NCBI GenBank assembly: GCA_902796285.1
Contig: CADBOH010000087.1
Span: 1-6,369, forward strand
Direction of reading: 5' to 3'
Source of the DNA: an uncultured Eubacteriales bacterium
Lineage (GTDB): Bacteria; Bacillota; Clostridia; Christensenellales; UBA1242
DNA: 6,369 nt
The position numbers were made by a program, and so were the translations under genes. The notes beneath the pieces were generated by a model. The model saw only the letters and a list, made by a program, of their open reading frames with translations. It was not told the origin of the DNA and searched no databases. Within the stretch, counting starts at the first letter, position 1, and the number at the start of each line of letters is the position of its first letter. Positions 6,035-6,369 of the stretch are shown here, one piece after another.

Positions 6035-6190
6035 AAATTTCTCCTAATAACTATTTATGTTGTAAAAAAAATTGATGTGAAAGGCAAAGTATGTCAAAAA
6101 TCATAATTAGGGCATATAAAAAATAATGGCAAGCGTGAAAATCTACGCTTGAAAACTATAGAAAAATATGCAATCAAATTTTGAGGTAGT
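6035..6190. promoter_or_regulatory. divergent glmS / beta-helix gene control region
   Basis: The 156-bp gap separates two genes transcribed away from each other, so both promoters should lie here. For glmS there is a perfect TTGACA (6097-6092, minus strand) without a convincing -10. For the plus-strand gene there are -10-like words CATAAT (6102-6107) and TATAAA (6115-6120) without clear -35 boxes. Half-sites TTGATGT (6071-6078 area) and TTGACAT (minus strand, 6097-6091) face each other across about 12 bp. No core motif of the glmS ribozyme was found. Confidence 0.45.
6131..6150 (+). repeat. small hairpin in the leader of the beta-helix gene
   Basis: AAGCGT (6131-6136) and ACGCTT (6145-6150) are perfectly complementary, with one further G-U pair possible and a 6-nt loop. 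It lies 41 nt before the start codon. No T-run follows it directly on either strand, so it is not a standard terminator. It could be a leader hairpin or an operator, with modest confidence. Confidence 0.4.
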
Positions 6191-6369
6191 ATGGCAAAAT
6201 TTATTAATAAAAAAAGTAGCTACATTGGCAAAAATGTAAAACTGGGTAAAAATGTTGTTGTGTATCCAAATAATTTTATTGATGGCAACAGTGAAATCGG
6301 TGATAACTCAGTGCTTATGCCCGGCAACTATATTACAAATAGTGTTATTGAGTCAAACTGTAAAATTCA
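6191..6369 (+). CDS. left-handed beta-helix protein like the GlmU acetyltransferase domain (partial, 3' end outside window)
   Basis: The first 59 residues are visible. From residue 12 they form hexapeptide repeats (IGKNVK, LGKNVV, VYPNNF, IDGNSE, IGDNSV, LMPGNY), the signature of left-handed beta-helix acyltransferases. The pattern of a Tyr-Pro-Asn turn followed by FIDGNSEIGDNSVLMPGNYI and then NSVI resembles the start of the C-terminal half of GlmU, which acetylates glucosamine-1-phosphate. Bifunctional GlmU has about 230 residues of uridylyltransferase before this point. Here the helix begins almost at the Met. The start is supported by GAGG (6183-6186) 4 nt upstream and an in-frame TGA at 6182. 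Divergence from glmS fits a role in UDP-GlcNAc synthesis. A different acyltransferase, or a fusion to a domain further downstream, cannot be excluded. Confidence 0.8.
   Translation, partial: MAKFINKKSSYIGKNVKLGKNVVVYPNNFIDGNSEIGDNSVLMPGNYITNSVIESNCKI

Noticed and set aside
1..6369. Mollicutes-type code (TGA as Trp)
   Set aside because: Trp codons inspected in rnr, secG, glmS and both small membrane genes are TGG. All stops are TAA, so TGA reassignment gains no support.

Overview
This AT-rich window looks like the chromosome of a low-GC Bacillota, probably an uncultured Clostridia-type lineage. The gene order secG, rnr, smpB, ssrA on one strand is a classic Firmicutes arrangement. Every stop codon visible (six genes and the tmRNA tag) is TAA. 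The Trp codons I checked are TGG, so the standard bacterial code is likely and a Mollicutes-type code is not suggested. The lineage call is an inference from synteny and composition only.

Layout, reading the minus strand in the direction of transcription (high to low coordinates). glmS (4274-6034) makes glucosamine-6-phosphate. A 74-residue two-helix membrane protein (3971-4195) follows, with its own promoter and a strong intrinsic terminator (3934-3960). A control region of about 180 bp with two tandem sigma-A-like promoters then opens an operon of a 78-residue unknown membrane protein (3514-3750), secG (3178-3501) and rnr (1086-3176). After an A-tract-rich gap with phased tracts lies a consensus-grade promoter (937-965) for smpB (483-926) and the tmRNA gene ssrA (83-472). 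At the window edge the first eight codons of another minus-strand gene are visible (1-24). On the plus strand, divergent from glmS, a left-handed beta-helix protein resembling the acetyltransferase half of GlmU starts at 6191 and runs off the end.

Functional theme: smpB, ssrA and rnr together form the trans-translation machinery. SmpB delivers tmRNA to stalled ribosomes, the tag (read here as ANKNVVKLDNAFACAA) marks the product for proteolysis, and RNase R degrades the defective mRNA. SecG and the small membrane protein add a protein-export component. The glmS/beta-helix pair points to UDP-GlcNAc and cell-wall precursor supply.

Most informative points: start-site corrections for smpB, rnr and the 78-aa gene; a promoter that would give a nearly leaderless smpB transcript; a helically phased A-tract array upstream of it; an unusual tag ending in ACAA; a GlmU-like beta-helix lacking the uridylyltransferase domain at its N terminus; and no recognisable glmS ribozyme. 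I see no CRISPR array, insertion sequence or clearly new defence system.
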